A DNA stretch of 37,724 bases from Desulfurococcales archaeon (GTDB lineage Archaea > Thermoproteota > Thermoprotei_A > Sulfolobales > NBVN01). A program made the position numbers and the translations under genes. The first letter of the stretch is position 1. The number at the start of each line of letters is the position of its first letter. The DNA lies in NCBI GenBank assembly GCA_015521295.1, contig WAOL01000008.1, positions 1-37,724 on the forward strand. Direction: 5' to 3'. Below, piece after piece: positions 29,782-37,724 of this stretch. Below the pieces are notes generated by a model. The model worked only from the letters and a program-made list of their open reading frames with translations, was not told the DNA's origin and did no database searches.

Positions 29782-30560
29782 GGGCTCCTCACCCTTAAAA
29801 CGATCGCCTTGTCTCTAAGTCCCTCTACCACTGCATGTGTTTCCTTGCGCGTCGTTGCGGGTAGTTCCACGCCGTAGAGGGCATGCCATAACGCGTTGGC
29901 TAAGCGTAGCGCGGGGATCAATCCCTGAAGCGTACCTTTCTCCTCCAAGGCTCTGAAGGCCGTCACTACCGCCATGCCTGCTAAGTGTGTTAGGGTGTCG
30001 ACTTCGGCGGGTTCGTCAAGCATGCTTAGGTCTCTGACTGCTACGGTGCTGATAGCGGTCGTGAATTTCCTTGAGGCTTCAATTATTCCTTCGCCTGAGC
30101 GCCATACGTACGGCCTGCTCTTGACGGCTGAGAACCTTAAGGCCTTAACACCGTCCCCCACCCCAAGCGCCGAGTCCACAGTGGTGGCTGCCCACAATAT
30201 TTCTTCATCTATCCCGCCACTTAGCGCCCCTACGACAGCGTTTGTTACCGCTACGTATGCGTAGGGCACGTAAGCCGCGTTCCCTATGTAAGCAGTGATC
30301 TCCGCCGATGCGTCTATGCCGACTTCCTCAAGCAACTTCGAGTAGAAAATGATTATGATCTCAACTACCTCTTGAGGGATATTCGCGGGCAGTTTAAGGG
30401 ATCTTCCTTCAGGGGTTACTTTAGCCTCCACCGTCACCTTGTTAGTCGTGGGCACTACTAAGACGGGGTTCCGCCTGCCAGGTATCGGCACGTGTATTAG
30501 TGGGACGTGCTCGGTGAACTCATACCTAACTCTAACTACTTCTCCGCTCAACCACGGCAC
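29778..30560 (-). CDS. Divergent protein in the mevalonate-kinase position; possible degenerate GHMP-kinase-like
   Basis: 260 aa between MEMO and IPK genes; overlaps IPK by 4 nt. No PGKVILFGEH-like or PxGxGLGSSAA-like motif seen. Confidence 0.45.
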   Translation of the reverse strand: MPWLSGEVVRVRYEFTEHVPLIHVPIPGRRNPVLVVPTTNKVTVEAKVTPEGRSLKLPANIPQEVVEIIIIFYSKLLEEVGIDASAEITAYIGNAAYVPYAYVAVTNAVVGALSGGIDEEILWAATTVDSALGVGDGVKALRFSAVKSRPYVWRSGEGIIEASRKFTTAISTVAVRDLSMLDEPAEVDTLTHLAGMAVVTAFRALEEKGTLQGLIPALRLANALWHALYGVELPATTRKETHAVVEGLRDKAIVLRVRSP

Positions 30561-30601
30561 CTACTTACCTCTTCGGCGGGGCACTTATTTTGAATACTGT
30601 G

Positions 30602-31450
30602 TTAGAGGGCCCTAGCCGCTGCGTACCCCACTACCCAAGCCTTCTCTCCCGTCACGTCACCTGACGTCGCGTACTTCAGTACCTCTCCCTTGGTCGCGCC
30701 CAAGGACTTACTGAAGTACAGCATAACCATTGCGGGGCCGGGACCGCACATCGATATGCCCCTAGTAAGGACTGCGTCGTACAGTCCTTCAGGATCTAAG
30801 GCCTCTATCCTGTCCAGTACTATGTGATCTTTCCTCACAGCTAGTTCGTGTGGTTCGTAGTGACTCATGTCCGTTGACGCTATCACCACTACGTCCCTGC
30901 CCAGCTCCCTTACTGCCTCAACTATCGCGCTGGCTAAGTCCTTAGCTATCTGAGGTGTTTGGTAGAGCATAGCTATCGGAACTATCGATACTTCGCCGAA
31001 GATGTACTGCAAGAAGGGCAGTTGCACCTCTATGGAGTGCTCAGACTCGTGAGCCGACCTGTCGGGGGCGGCAACCCTCGACCTCCTGAGTATCTCCGCC
31101 GCTAACTCAGCATCCACTATGGCCTTGCCTAGCGGAGTTAGCCACTCACCGTCCGGGTATACCGCTATGGGAGCACCTGTTCCGGTGTGATTTGGGCCTA
31201 GAATGATGAAGGTGTCAGGCTTCCCCTCCTCAGCTATTTTGAGGTAAGTGTGGGCTGCTATGGGTCCACTGAACATGTAGCCTGCGTGAGGGGCTATGAA
31301 GCCCTTGCTCTCTGGCCTCCTAGTTCCGCTGGGTTTAGGTAGCTTACCGGGGCCCAGTTTGTGGGTGAAGCACCACTCTATCCTAGACCTGAGCCTGTCT
31401 GGGTCCGCCTCGTAGAACTGCCCCGCGACTACTGGGGGGCGTGTCACCAC
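30602..31450 (-). CDS. MEMO1 family protein
   Basis: [56 protein letters not shown]. Confidence 0.94.
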   Translation of the reverse strand: MVTRPPVVAGQFYEADPDRLRSRIEWCFTHKLGPGKLPKPSGTRRPESKGFIAPHAGYMFSGPIAAHTYLKIAEEGKPDTFIILGPNHTGTGAPIAVYPDGEWLTPLGKAIVDAELAAEILRRSRVAAPDRSAHESEHSIEVQLPFLQYIFGEVSIVPIAMLYQTPQIAKDLASAIVEAVRELGRDVVVIASTDMSHYEPHELAVRKDHIVLDRIEALDPEGLYDAVLTRGISMCGPGPAMVMLYFSKSLGATKGEVLKYATSGDVTGEKAWVVGYAAARAL

Positions 31451-32079
31451 CTCATGGTCACCTTGGTCTCAAAAGAGTCTACGCTTACGGGTAGGTCACC
31501 GTCAGGCGGTATAACTCCGCGCTCCCTCAGCACCTGCCTTGCTAGGAGCCAGTATATTAGTGCTAGGGATTTCCTACCCTTGTTGTTGCCGGGTATGACT
31601 AGGTCGACGCTGCTTAGCTTGGCATCAGTGCTCGCTATCGCTATTACCGGTATACCTATCTTGGAGGCCTCCAGTATTGCCTGCTGATCTACTCTAGGGT
31701 CGGTCGCTATGAGTATGTCTGGCTCGACATAGTGCTTGAGCCAGGGGTTGGTTAGGGTTCCGGGTATGAACCTCCCAGTCACCGCCTTACCACCTGTCAT
31801 CTCGGCGAACTTCCTTACGGGGGTATAGCCGTACTGCCTTGCGGAGACCGCTAGGACAGCTTCCTGCGGGTACCTAGCTATAAACTTCGCCGCTACCCTT
31901 ATTCGCTCATCTATCTTCCTTATGTCGAGGACGTAGGGCCCCTCGGGCTTTTGCTTGTAGACGAACTTCTTCATGTGCTTTGTGCACATGTGGGTGCCTA
32001 TGTGGACGCCTGACTCTAAATATATGTTTAGGGGAACCAGGAGCTCTATTGATCCGCCTCTCTCGCCTGACTCGCTCAT
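31444..32079 (-). CDS. rps2: Ribosomal protein S2
   Basis: [49 protein letters not shown]. Confidence 0.96.
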   Translation of the reverse strand: MSESGERGGSIELLVPLNIYLESGVHIGTHMCTKHMKKFVYKQKPEGPYVLDIRKIDERIRVAAKFIARYPQEAVLAVSARQYGYTPVRKFAEMTGGKAVTGRFIPGTLTNPWLKHYVEPDILIATDPRVDQQAILEASKIGIPVIAIASTDAKLSSVDLVIPGNNKGRKSLALIYWLLARQVLRERGVIPPDGDLPVSVDSFETKVTMRW

Positions 32080-32083
32080 GGCT

Positions 32084-32287
32084 TCACACCCTCCTTGTGT
32101 ACATCACCATTTCCTCGATGAGGTTAACGTGTGAAATAAAGACACGCCTGCAGCAGTACCTTCTTACCCCTAGGCTGTCGAGAACTTCCTTCGGGTCCTC
32201 CCCCCTCTTGACTCTCTCCGCGAATTGCTCCCACTTGTCCCCTATTACGGCGCCACAGGTTGGGCACCTTACAGGTATTAGCACCAT
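32084..32287 (-). CDS. rpoN: DNA-directed RNA polymerase subunit N
   Basis: [19 protein letters not shown] and [13 protein letters not shown]. Confidence 0.97.
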   Translation of the reverse strand: MVLIPVRCPTCGAVIGDKWEQFAERVKRGEDPKEVLDSLGVRRYCCRRVFISHVNLIEEMVMYTRRV

Positions 32288-32294
32288 ACACGCA

Positions 32295-32717
32295 TCACCT
32301 GTATGACTTCTGCCTCCACCTCCTGGCGGAGTACCTCATCCACTTCTCCGGCTCCGTTCTTCTGGGATCGCCTGCTAGCATGGGGCGGCTATACTCCTTG
32401 TATATCCTCCTAAGTTCCTCACTGCCGGTGAACTCCACTAGGCCCCTAGCTATGGCTGTCCTCACGGCCTCGGCCTGGGCCATGAAGCCTCCTCCCTCAA
32501 CGCTTACCTTAATGTCCACCTGATCCCAGATCTGCCTGCCTGCGAGTAGAAGGGGCTCCATCATCTTCAGCCTAGCCATCTCGACGGGCCATATTTCAAG
32601 CGGTATACCGTTAATCCACACTCTGCCTTTGCCTGGCTTTATTATTGCCCTAGCTATGGCTGTCTTCCTCTTGCCGGTTGCAATGACTATTTTCCCGGTT
32701 TCCTGCTTCACGCTCAT
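32295..32717 (-). CDS. rps9: Ribosomal protein S9
   Basis: ATGKRKTAIARAIIKPGKGRVWING; ends RRWRQKSYR. Confidence 0.96.
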   Translation of the reverse strand: MSVKQETGKIVIATGKRKTAIARAIIKPGKGRVWINGIPLEIWPVEMARLKMMEPLLLAGRQIWDQVDIKVSVEGGGFMAQAEAVRTAIARGLVEFTGSEELRRIYKEYSRPMLAGDPRRTEPEKWMRYSARRWRQKSYR

Positions 32718-33172
32718 CCTTTCCACCCCATAGCCCTCGCGACTTCCGCTAGGGTTATGTATTCCCTCCCAAGGCGGGAGGCGTCCGCGTCCGGTACCTT
32801 AATGAATTCCTTCCCTCTTAACTCCTTCGGGATGCCGACGTAGACCTTTAGGTTCGTTAAGGCTTCCCTGCCCTTCAGGAAGTTCTTAGGTAGCATTCCC
32901 TTAACGGCGCGCTTGAATAATGATTCGGGGCTCCTAGGCCTCTTCGGTGAGCGTTTCTGTGGGTTGCGTAGGGTCTTTATTCTTAGCCAGACCCTGTAGC
33001 CTTCGATCACCATATTCTTCTTCCCTGAGAGAACCGACTTCTCGACGTTGACTACGTACACTTTGAAGCCTTCCTGCAGGGCCTTAGCTACGTGGGTCGC
33101 TAACCTCCCTAAGACCGCGCCTTCCGCGTCTATTATTATTGTTCTCTTCAGCCTAGGTTTCCCCTCACTCAT
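32714..33172 (-). CDS. rpl13: Ribosomal protein L13
   Basis: IIDAEGAVLGRLATHVAKALQEG; VKGMLPKNFLKGREALTNLKVYVG. Confidence 0.96.
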   Translation of the reverse strand: MSEGKPRLKRTIIIDAEGAVLGRLATHVAKALQEGFKVYVVNVEKSVLSGKKNMVIEGYRVWLRIKTLRNPQKRSPKRPRSPESLFKRAVKGMLPKNFLKGREALTNLKVYVGIPKELRGKEFIKVPDADASRLGREYITLAEVARAMGWKG

Positions 33173-33546
33173 TACGCCATCACCCTAACGCCACTTCCTT
33201 TCGGGTTCTCACGAATTAAGTCTTCTATGGTTATTGCTTTACCGCCAGCCGCCCTTATTTTGAGTAGGGCTGACTCACTGAATGCGTAGGCAGCGACCGT
33301 CACTTTCTTTGTTAGGGTCCCTGCACCGAGGACCTTGCCCGGAACAACTATAGTTTCACCTTCCTTAGCGTAGCGCTCTATACGGGATACGTTAACTACT
33401 ACCCTCCTCCTAGTGGGTCTTGAAAGTAGTTCCGCAACGTAATCCCATATAGGTGCGTTGTTCTCATTCGCGGCTTTCTTGAGTTTCCTTATGAGTTTCC
33501 TTAGCACTATGTTCGTTGGACCTGTTCTCCTAGCCATGCGACTCAC
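33172..33546 (-). CDS. rpl18e: Ribosomal protein L18e
   Basis: VVVNVSRIERYAKEGETIVVPGKVLGAGTLTKKVTVAAYAFS. Confidence 0.95.
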   Translation of the reverse strand: MSRMARRTGPTNIVLRKLIRKLKKAANENNAPIWDYVAELLSRPTRRRVVVNVSRIERYAKEGETIVVPGKVLGAGTLTKKVTVAAYAFSESALLKIRAAGGKAITIEDLIRENPKGSGVRVMA

Positions 33547-34388
33547 CCTCCTGCCTCCTCAATTCCTTCAATCTTGCTTAAAAGTGTGTCCAGCTTGCGG
33601 ATTATCTCCTTCACGGCCTCAACAACTATGGTTTCAGGTTTGAGCGCGCCTGATGACTCAATGTAGAGCCTGTATTCGTTCGGTCTTGCCCTAAGCGTTA
33701 TTGCGTCGTGCTCGCATACCCTGACACACTGGCGGCAGAAAGTGCATTTGTCGTTGTCGGCCACTAGCTTTCCTCCATCAATCCTTAGGGCACCTGTGGG
33801 GCAGTACTTGACACAGGCTCCGCAGAGGGTGCAGTCCTCCTCACTCACCCTTATGTCGGCGACGTATGTTGAGACCGCCACGGTTGCTGGGGACCACTTT
33901 ATGTGCTCGACTCCCCTGCCTAGGCGTGCGTAGGCCTCGAGCTCTATTCGCTGGCCGGGGCCAAGCACGACTATCGGGACGCGTTCCGTGACTGGCTTGA
34001 CGTTTGGGTCGGTTATGGATCTTAGCTCGCCTGAGTAAACAGTCTTGACCTCATCCTCCCCAGCTTCAGCCTCAAGCATTAGTATGGCGTAGCATTCCGG
34101 GTCGTTCTCAGCTTCTGGTTCCTTGCACTCCTCAGGTTGCTTATACCTCTTGATGGCTTCCTCGGATGTCAGCGGGATTAACCCTATCCTGTGGGCTATG
34201 ATCTCGTCGTGAAGTACCGAGGTGTTCGTGCGGAAGTAAATGAAGTCTACGGCCATGGAGGGGACGTACTCTAAGGCTGCTCTCCTAACCGCGTTTACGA
34301 GGGGTAACGGGACGTTTTTGAGGTGTAGTTTCACATGCGCGTCGCTTCTCTCTAAAACCCTAATCTCTGGTTTCCCTTCGTTATTCAT
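33543..34388 (-). CDS. rpoD: DNA-directed RNA polymerase subunit D with two ferredoxin-like Cys motifs
   Basis: LPLVNAVRRAALEYVPSMAVDFIYF, HRIGLIPL, CTLCGACVKYCPTGAL and CTFCRQCVRVCEHDAI. Confidence 0.96.
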   Translation of the reverse strand: MNNEGKPEIRVLERSDAHVKLHLKNVPLPLVNAVRRAALEYVPSMAVDFIYFRTNTSVLHDEIIAHRIGLIPLTSEEAIKRYKQPEECKEPEAENDPECYAILMLEAEAGEDEVKTVYSGELRSITDPNVKPVTERVPIVVLGPGQRIELEAYARLGRGVEHIKWSPATVAVSTYVADIRVSEEDCTLCGACVKYCPTGALRIDGGKLVADNDKCTFCRQCVRVCEHDAITLRARPNEYRLYIESSGALKPETIVVEAVKEIIRKLDTLLSKIEGIEEAGG

Positions 34389-34400
34389 TGCCCGGCACCT

Positions 34401-34802
34401 TCAGACTCTCCTTCCTCTTCTGCCGCCGGGCCTCCTCGTTGTGTCATGCGGTATCGGCGTTACGTCCTCTATCCTCCCTATGATGAAGCCTGCCCTAGCT
34501 AGGGCCCTGATCGCTGCTTGGGCCCCGGGGCCAGGTATCTTGGGTCCGTGACCTCCGGGACCCCTGACCTTAATGTGTATGGCCATTATTCCCTTCTCCA
34601 TCGCCTGCTGTGCAGCCCTGTACGCTATCATCATCGCTACGTAGGGTGACGGTTTCTCCCTGTCCGCCCTGACGACCATTCCTCCGGACATCCTAGCGAC
34701 GGTTTCCGCACCGCTTAGGTCGGTTATGTGGACTATCGTGTTGTTGAAGGAACTGAATATGTGTGCGATGCCCCACTTAATTTCCCTTGATGTGAACGCC
34801 AT
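34401..34802 (-). CDS. rps11: Ribosomal protein S11
   Basis: [41 protein letters not shown]-type tail. Confidence 0.97.
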   Translation of the reverse strand: MAFTSREIKWGIAHIFSSFNNTIVHITDLSGAETVARMSGGMVVRADREKPSPYVAMMIAYRAAQQAMEKGIMAIHIKVRGPGGHGPKIPGPGAQAAIRALARAGFIIGRIEDVTPIPHDTTRRPGGRRGRRV

Positions 34803-34821
34803 GCGTGATCACCTCTATCCA

Positions 34822-35373
34822 TCATGCTTGAGGAGCAGGCGCCTCGACCTCACCCTCTTGCCGGGCTAGCCTCTCCTTGATCCTTTGGGCTAGGGGGGAG
34901 CCGGGCGCTATGTCTATTAGGTCTTCCTCCTCCCTCGTGACTAGGTAGCCTGGGGACGTTACTCTACGGCCCGCTATGGCTATGTGTCCGTGCACTATTA
35001 ACTGCCTTGCCTCGTGGATTGTTCTGGCGAAGCCCTTCTTGTAGACTATTGTTTGTAGTCTTCTCTCGAGGATGTGCTCCGTGGTTAGGCCGAGGATCTC
35101 GTCTATGGTTGCTGATTCGCTCTCAAGTAAGCCCATGTGGTAGAGCTTCCTTATTAGTTCGGCTTCCCTTGCCGCTCTGACCTCTGGCGGGAGTGATAGG
35201 AGGGCCTTGGCTTTCTCCCTGATCCTCCTGAGGAGTGTTTGGGCTTTCCAGATCTCCCTCTTATTCCTTAGGCCGTACTTGCCGAGGAGCTCCATCTCCT
35301 CAAGTAGCCTTTCCTTGATCCATGGGTGTCCGGGACGTTCCCACTTCTTCCTCGGCTTCTTCGGATCACCCAC
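34822..35373 (-). CDS. rps4: Ribosomal protein S4
   Basis: [67 protein letters not shown]. Confidence 0.97.
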   Translation of the reverse strand: MGDPKKPRKKWERPGHPWIKERLLEEMELLGKYGLRNKREIWKAQTLLRRIREKAKALLSLPPEVRAAREAELIRKLYHMGLLESESATIDEILGLTTEHILERRLQTIVYKKGFARTIHEARQLIVHGHIAIAGRRVTSPGYLVTREEEDLIDIAPGSPLAQRIKERLARQEGEVEAPAPQA

Positions 35374-35388
35374 TCACGACCACCTCCA

Positions 35389-35841
35389 TCACTTCTTGCC
35401 CTTCGTCACACCAACAACCGGGCCGAGCCTGCCGGTCGTGTGCGTTCTCTGGCCCCTTACCTTTAGTCCTAGCGAGTGCCTTATGCCTCTCCAGCACCTT
35501 ATCCTTGCTAGGCGCTCTATGTCCTGCCTTGCCTCGTAGATTAGGTCGGCGCCAATTAGGTGCCTGTCCTCGCCCGTCACGTAGTCCTTCCTCCTGTTCA
35601 GGTACCATGACGGGAGGCCGAAGGCCTTCGGGTTCCTGACGGCCTCCTCCAGCTTGGCTACGTCCTCCTCACTGAGGTAACCTACCCTTAGCCTAGGATC
35701 CAGGCCGAGCTTCCTAGCTATGGCTAGGCCTGTGTGGTACCCTATCCCCTTAATCTTGGCTAGGCCGTATGCGAGGGGGAGTTCCCCCTCGATGTCGACG
35801 CCGGCGATCCTGACTATGTGCTTGTATGTTTCCTCAGGCAT
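35389..35841 (-). CDS. rps13: Ribosomal protein S13
   Basis: HIVRIAGVDIEGELPLAYGLAKIKGIGYHTGLAIARKLG; GIRHSLGLKVRGQRTHTTGR. Start chosen at MPEETYKH. Confidence 0.96.
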   Translation of the reverse strand: MPEETYKHIVRIAGVDIEGELPLAYGLAKIKGIGYHTGLAIARKLGLDPRLRVGYLSEEDVAKLEEAVRNPKAFGLPSWYLNRRKDYVTGEDRHLIGADLIYEARQDIERLARIRCWRGIRHSLGLKVRGQRTHTTGRLGPVVGVTKGKK

Positions 35842-35916
35842 GATTACTACACCCGCGCACCTACCAACCAAGACAGAACATAGTATTTAAGTTTTAAAGG
35901 TTGTTCGGCCCGCGTA

Positions 35917-36705
35917 TCACGTGCTTAGGGGCTTAATGGCTTCCTTCGGGTTCATTGAGGTTAGCCTGTAGGCTTCCGTCACGTACCCTTTCCTCACGAG
36001 TGCTTCGTAGGTCTCGGCCACAGCTAGCGGATTTGAGGGATCCCTCCCGGCGTCGCTGTTCACTACTACGTGGCTCAGCGCGTCGGGTACGGACTCTATT
36101 AAGTATTCTAGGTCCTGCACACTTGCCTTACCTGGCTGGATCGTTATGCCTGCCCACGCCCCCAATTCAATTACCTCATTCAGTAGCGCGGGTTCCGGGG
36201 TTAGGTGGTCTATGATCACGTTCTCGGGCTTGATGCCCGATTCCTTAACCGCGTTGATTATTACTTTAAGTGCTTCCCTCTTCCGGTTGCGTGACGTGTG
36301 TATTACCGCTGTTAGGTCGGCTTCCTTAGCCATGGTTAGCTGGGCCCTCAACACTTCAGCCTCAAGGTTTGAGTCTGGATTTTCGATCCCTACTTCTCCC
36401 AGCACCTGCGCCTTGGGTAGCCACTTCCTCACAACCTCTAACTGGGCGGATGCGTGTTCCGGCTTGACGCACCTAGGGTGCAGGCCCACACTCACGACTC
36501 CCCTCAACCCAAGAGACTTGAGCCTCGCCACCTCCGCCTCCAAGTGGGTGAAGTGATCCTCCAGCGACGCTGGGTGTGAGGGCACGTAGGGAGTGTACGC
36601 TAACGTAACTACTGCTTCGTAACCTGCTTCCGCCAAGTAGGTTAGGTCCCTCCAGCTAAGGAAGACCGTGTGCATGTGCGGGTCAATTAACCCCGTCTTA
36701 ATCAC
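35917..36705 (-). CDS. TatD-related metal-dependent hydrolase
   Basis: IDPHMHTVFLSWRDL, VSVGLHPRCV, LGEVGIENPDSN, IHTSRN, IIDHLTPE, VNSDAGRDP. Confidence 0.85.
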   Translation of the reverse strand: MIKTGLIDPHMHTVFLSWRDLTYLAEAGYEAVVTLAYTPYVPSHPASLEDHFTHLEAEVARLKSLGLRGVVSVGLHPRCVKPEHASAQLEVVRKWLPKAQVLGEVGIENPDSNLEAEVLRAQLTMAKEADLTAVIHTSRNRKREALKVIINAVKESGIKPENVIIDHLTPEPALLNEVIELGAWAGITIQPGKASVQDLEYLIESVPDALSHVVVNSDAGRDPSNPLAVAETYEALVRKGYVTEAYRLTSMNPKEAIKPLST

Positions 36706-36913
36706 CGTTCCGTAGTGGCTGGTGGGGCATTAACCCTTGCGCTCCTTAAAGATTACGTTAACTCATGGCAGGTGGTGTTCGTTGCTTGGTGTTCGACGCT
36801 TAAGTGTGTGGTGTGCGAGGGCTTACGCGAAGTAACTACAGGCTAAGGTAAGGATGAGGGTTCTGATGTGTAGCAGCACGGCTCCTGGGACAGAAGTCGT
36901 TAGTTTGCTCTTC

Positions 36914-37708
36914 TCATACCTCCTTCCCAGCGCTTGCTTTGGTTCTCGCTTCTTTCCTTGCCTTTCCTGCTTCCCTCCGTTTCCTGGCTTCCTTCCTTAT
37001 TAGTGTCTCCATGGCTTTCAGCGCTACCTTAACCGCCACTTCCCTCGGTAGTCCTAGCTTGATGTTTGGTGGGTGATGCGGTCCTGTGAGCATCGGTGGG
37101 TGCCGCGGGCCCCGCCTCCTCGATGGTATTCCAGGGGCTAGCTCTTCCAACGTCGCTGCGAGCTTCTTCGAGGAGTGCTTAGCGGCCGGGCCCGCTACCG
37201 TGGTTGCGGCCTTAGCCACCCCGCCCTCCTCCAGGATCACAACTACGTACGCGGTGCTCGGTTTGTCCAGTAGCTCCTGCGTTATGACCGCAGTCCCGTA
37301 CCTCGCAGGCCTAGCGACCCACCCATCAATGACTAGCTTCGACCCATCATCACCCACGACCACGTACCCCTTAATACCTTTCACATCCACACGTGCCTCA
37401 ACTTTAGCGACGTGCTCCCAAGCCCTAACAACGCGCTCACCAACGCTCCCCAGCACCTCGAGAACCTCCTCAACACCCTTTAACCCTCGGGGAGCACGGC
37501 GCCTCCATCCCGTATCCTCAGCAAGGGCTGAAAGCCCCACAAACCTGTAGTCCCTCATAAGGGACGGCGGGGGCGGGAACATGGTTACGGCGGACTCAAC
37601 AGACCTAGTAAAGCCCGCCACACGGGGAGGCATGTGAACCCCAACAACACGGGAAACAACGTCCGCAGACCCGCATTCAACTAACCCAAACCTATAAACG
37701 CTAACCAC
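36914..37708 (-). CDS. Uncharacterised protein with Pro/His-rich segment and basic C-terminal tail
   Basis: 264 aa; frame is also open to the window end, so the start is uncertain. GPRHPPMLTGPHHPPN followed by a Lys/Arg/Ala tail. Confidence 0.6.
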   Translation of the reverse strand: MVSVYRFGLVECGSADVVSRVVGVHMPPRVAGFTRSVESAVTMFPPPPSLMRDYRFVGLSALAEDTGWRRRAPRGLKGVEEVLEVLGSVGERVVRAWEHVAKVEARVDVKGIKGYVVVGDDGSKLVIDGWVARPARYGTAVITQELLDKPSTAYVVVILEEGGVAKAATTVAGPAAKHSSKKLAATLEELAPGIPSRRRGPRHPPMLTGPHHPPNIKLGLPREVAVKVALKAMETLIRKEARKRREAGKARKEARTKASAGKEV

Positions 37709-37724
37709 GCCTCCACCCCTAAAC

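Noticed and set aside
36706-36913. Possible C/D box sRNA (ggatgag...ctgatg) in the intergenic gap
   Set aside because: No proper RTGATGA plus CTGA pair with correct spacing; insufficient evidence.

Overview
The window is a gene-dense archaeal chromosome segment, almost certainly Thermoproteota (crenarchaeal-like); the taxon is inferred from protein character only. Most of it is housekeeping. It holds one tRNA-Ala(CGC), pncB, a metallo-beta-lactamase/radical SAM/Cys-protein operon, a lone P1/L12 gene, an ADP-forming acyl-CoA synthetase alpha subunit, TmcA, a Cdc48-type AAA ATPase, ArgRS, an Nre repair protein, FeoB, aRF1, an intein-containing aIF5B, NDK/L24e/S28e/L7Ae, and a GluRS/polyprenyl synthase/IPP isomerase/isopentenyl phosphate kinase run leading into the S2-RpoN-S9-L13-L18e-RpoD-S11-S4-S13 operon. 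The most notable observations are: (1) feoB and aRF1 have no ATG/GTG/TTG at their conserved N-termini, and the local Shine-Dalgarno spacing points to ACG and TTT as initiation sites; (2) an intein in the aIF5B P-loop whose homing-endonuclease region looks decayed; (3) a protein in the mevalonate-kinase position that lacks the usual GHMP nucleotide-binding motifs; (4) a TmcA poly-Asn tail that is codon-for-codon antisense to a Val-rich transmembrane helix of a convergent gene; (5) a 49-nt perfect repeat between the two Walker A regions of the AAA ATPase gene; and (6) similar Cys4 modules in two neighbouring uncharacterised genes. I found no CRISPR array, transposon or phage module.
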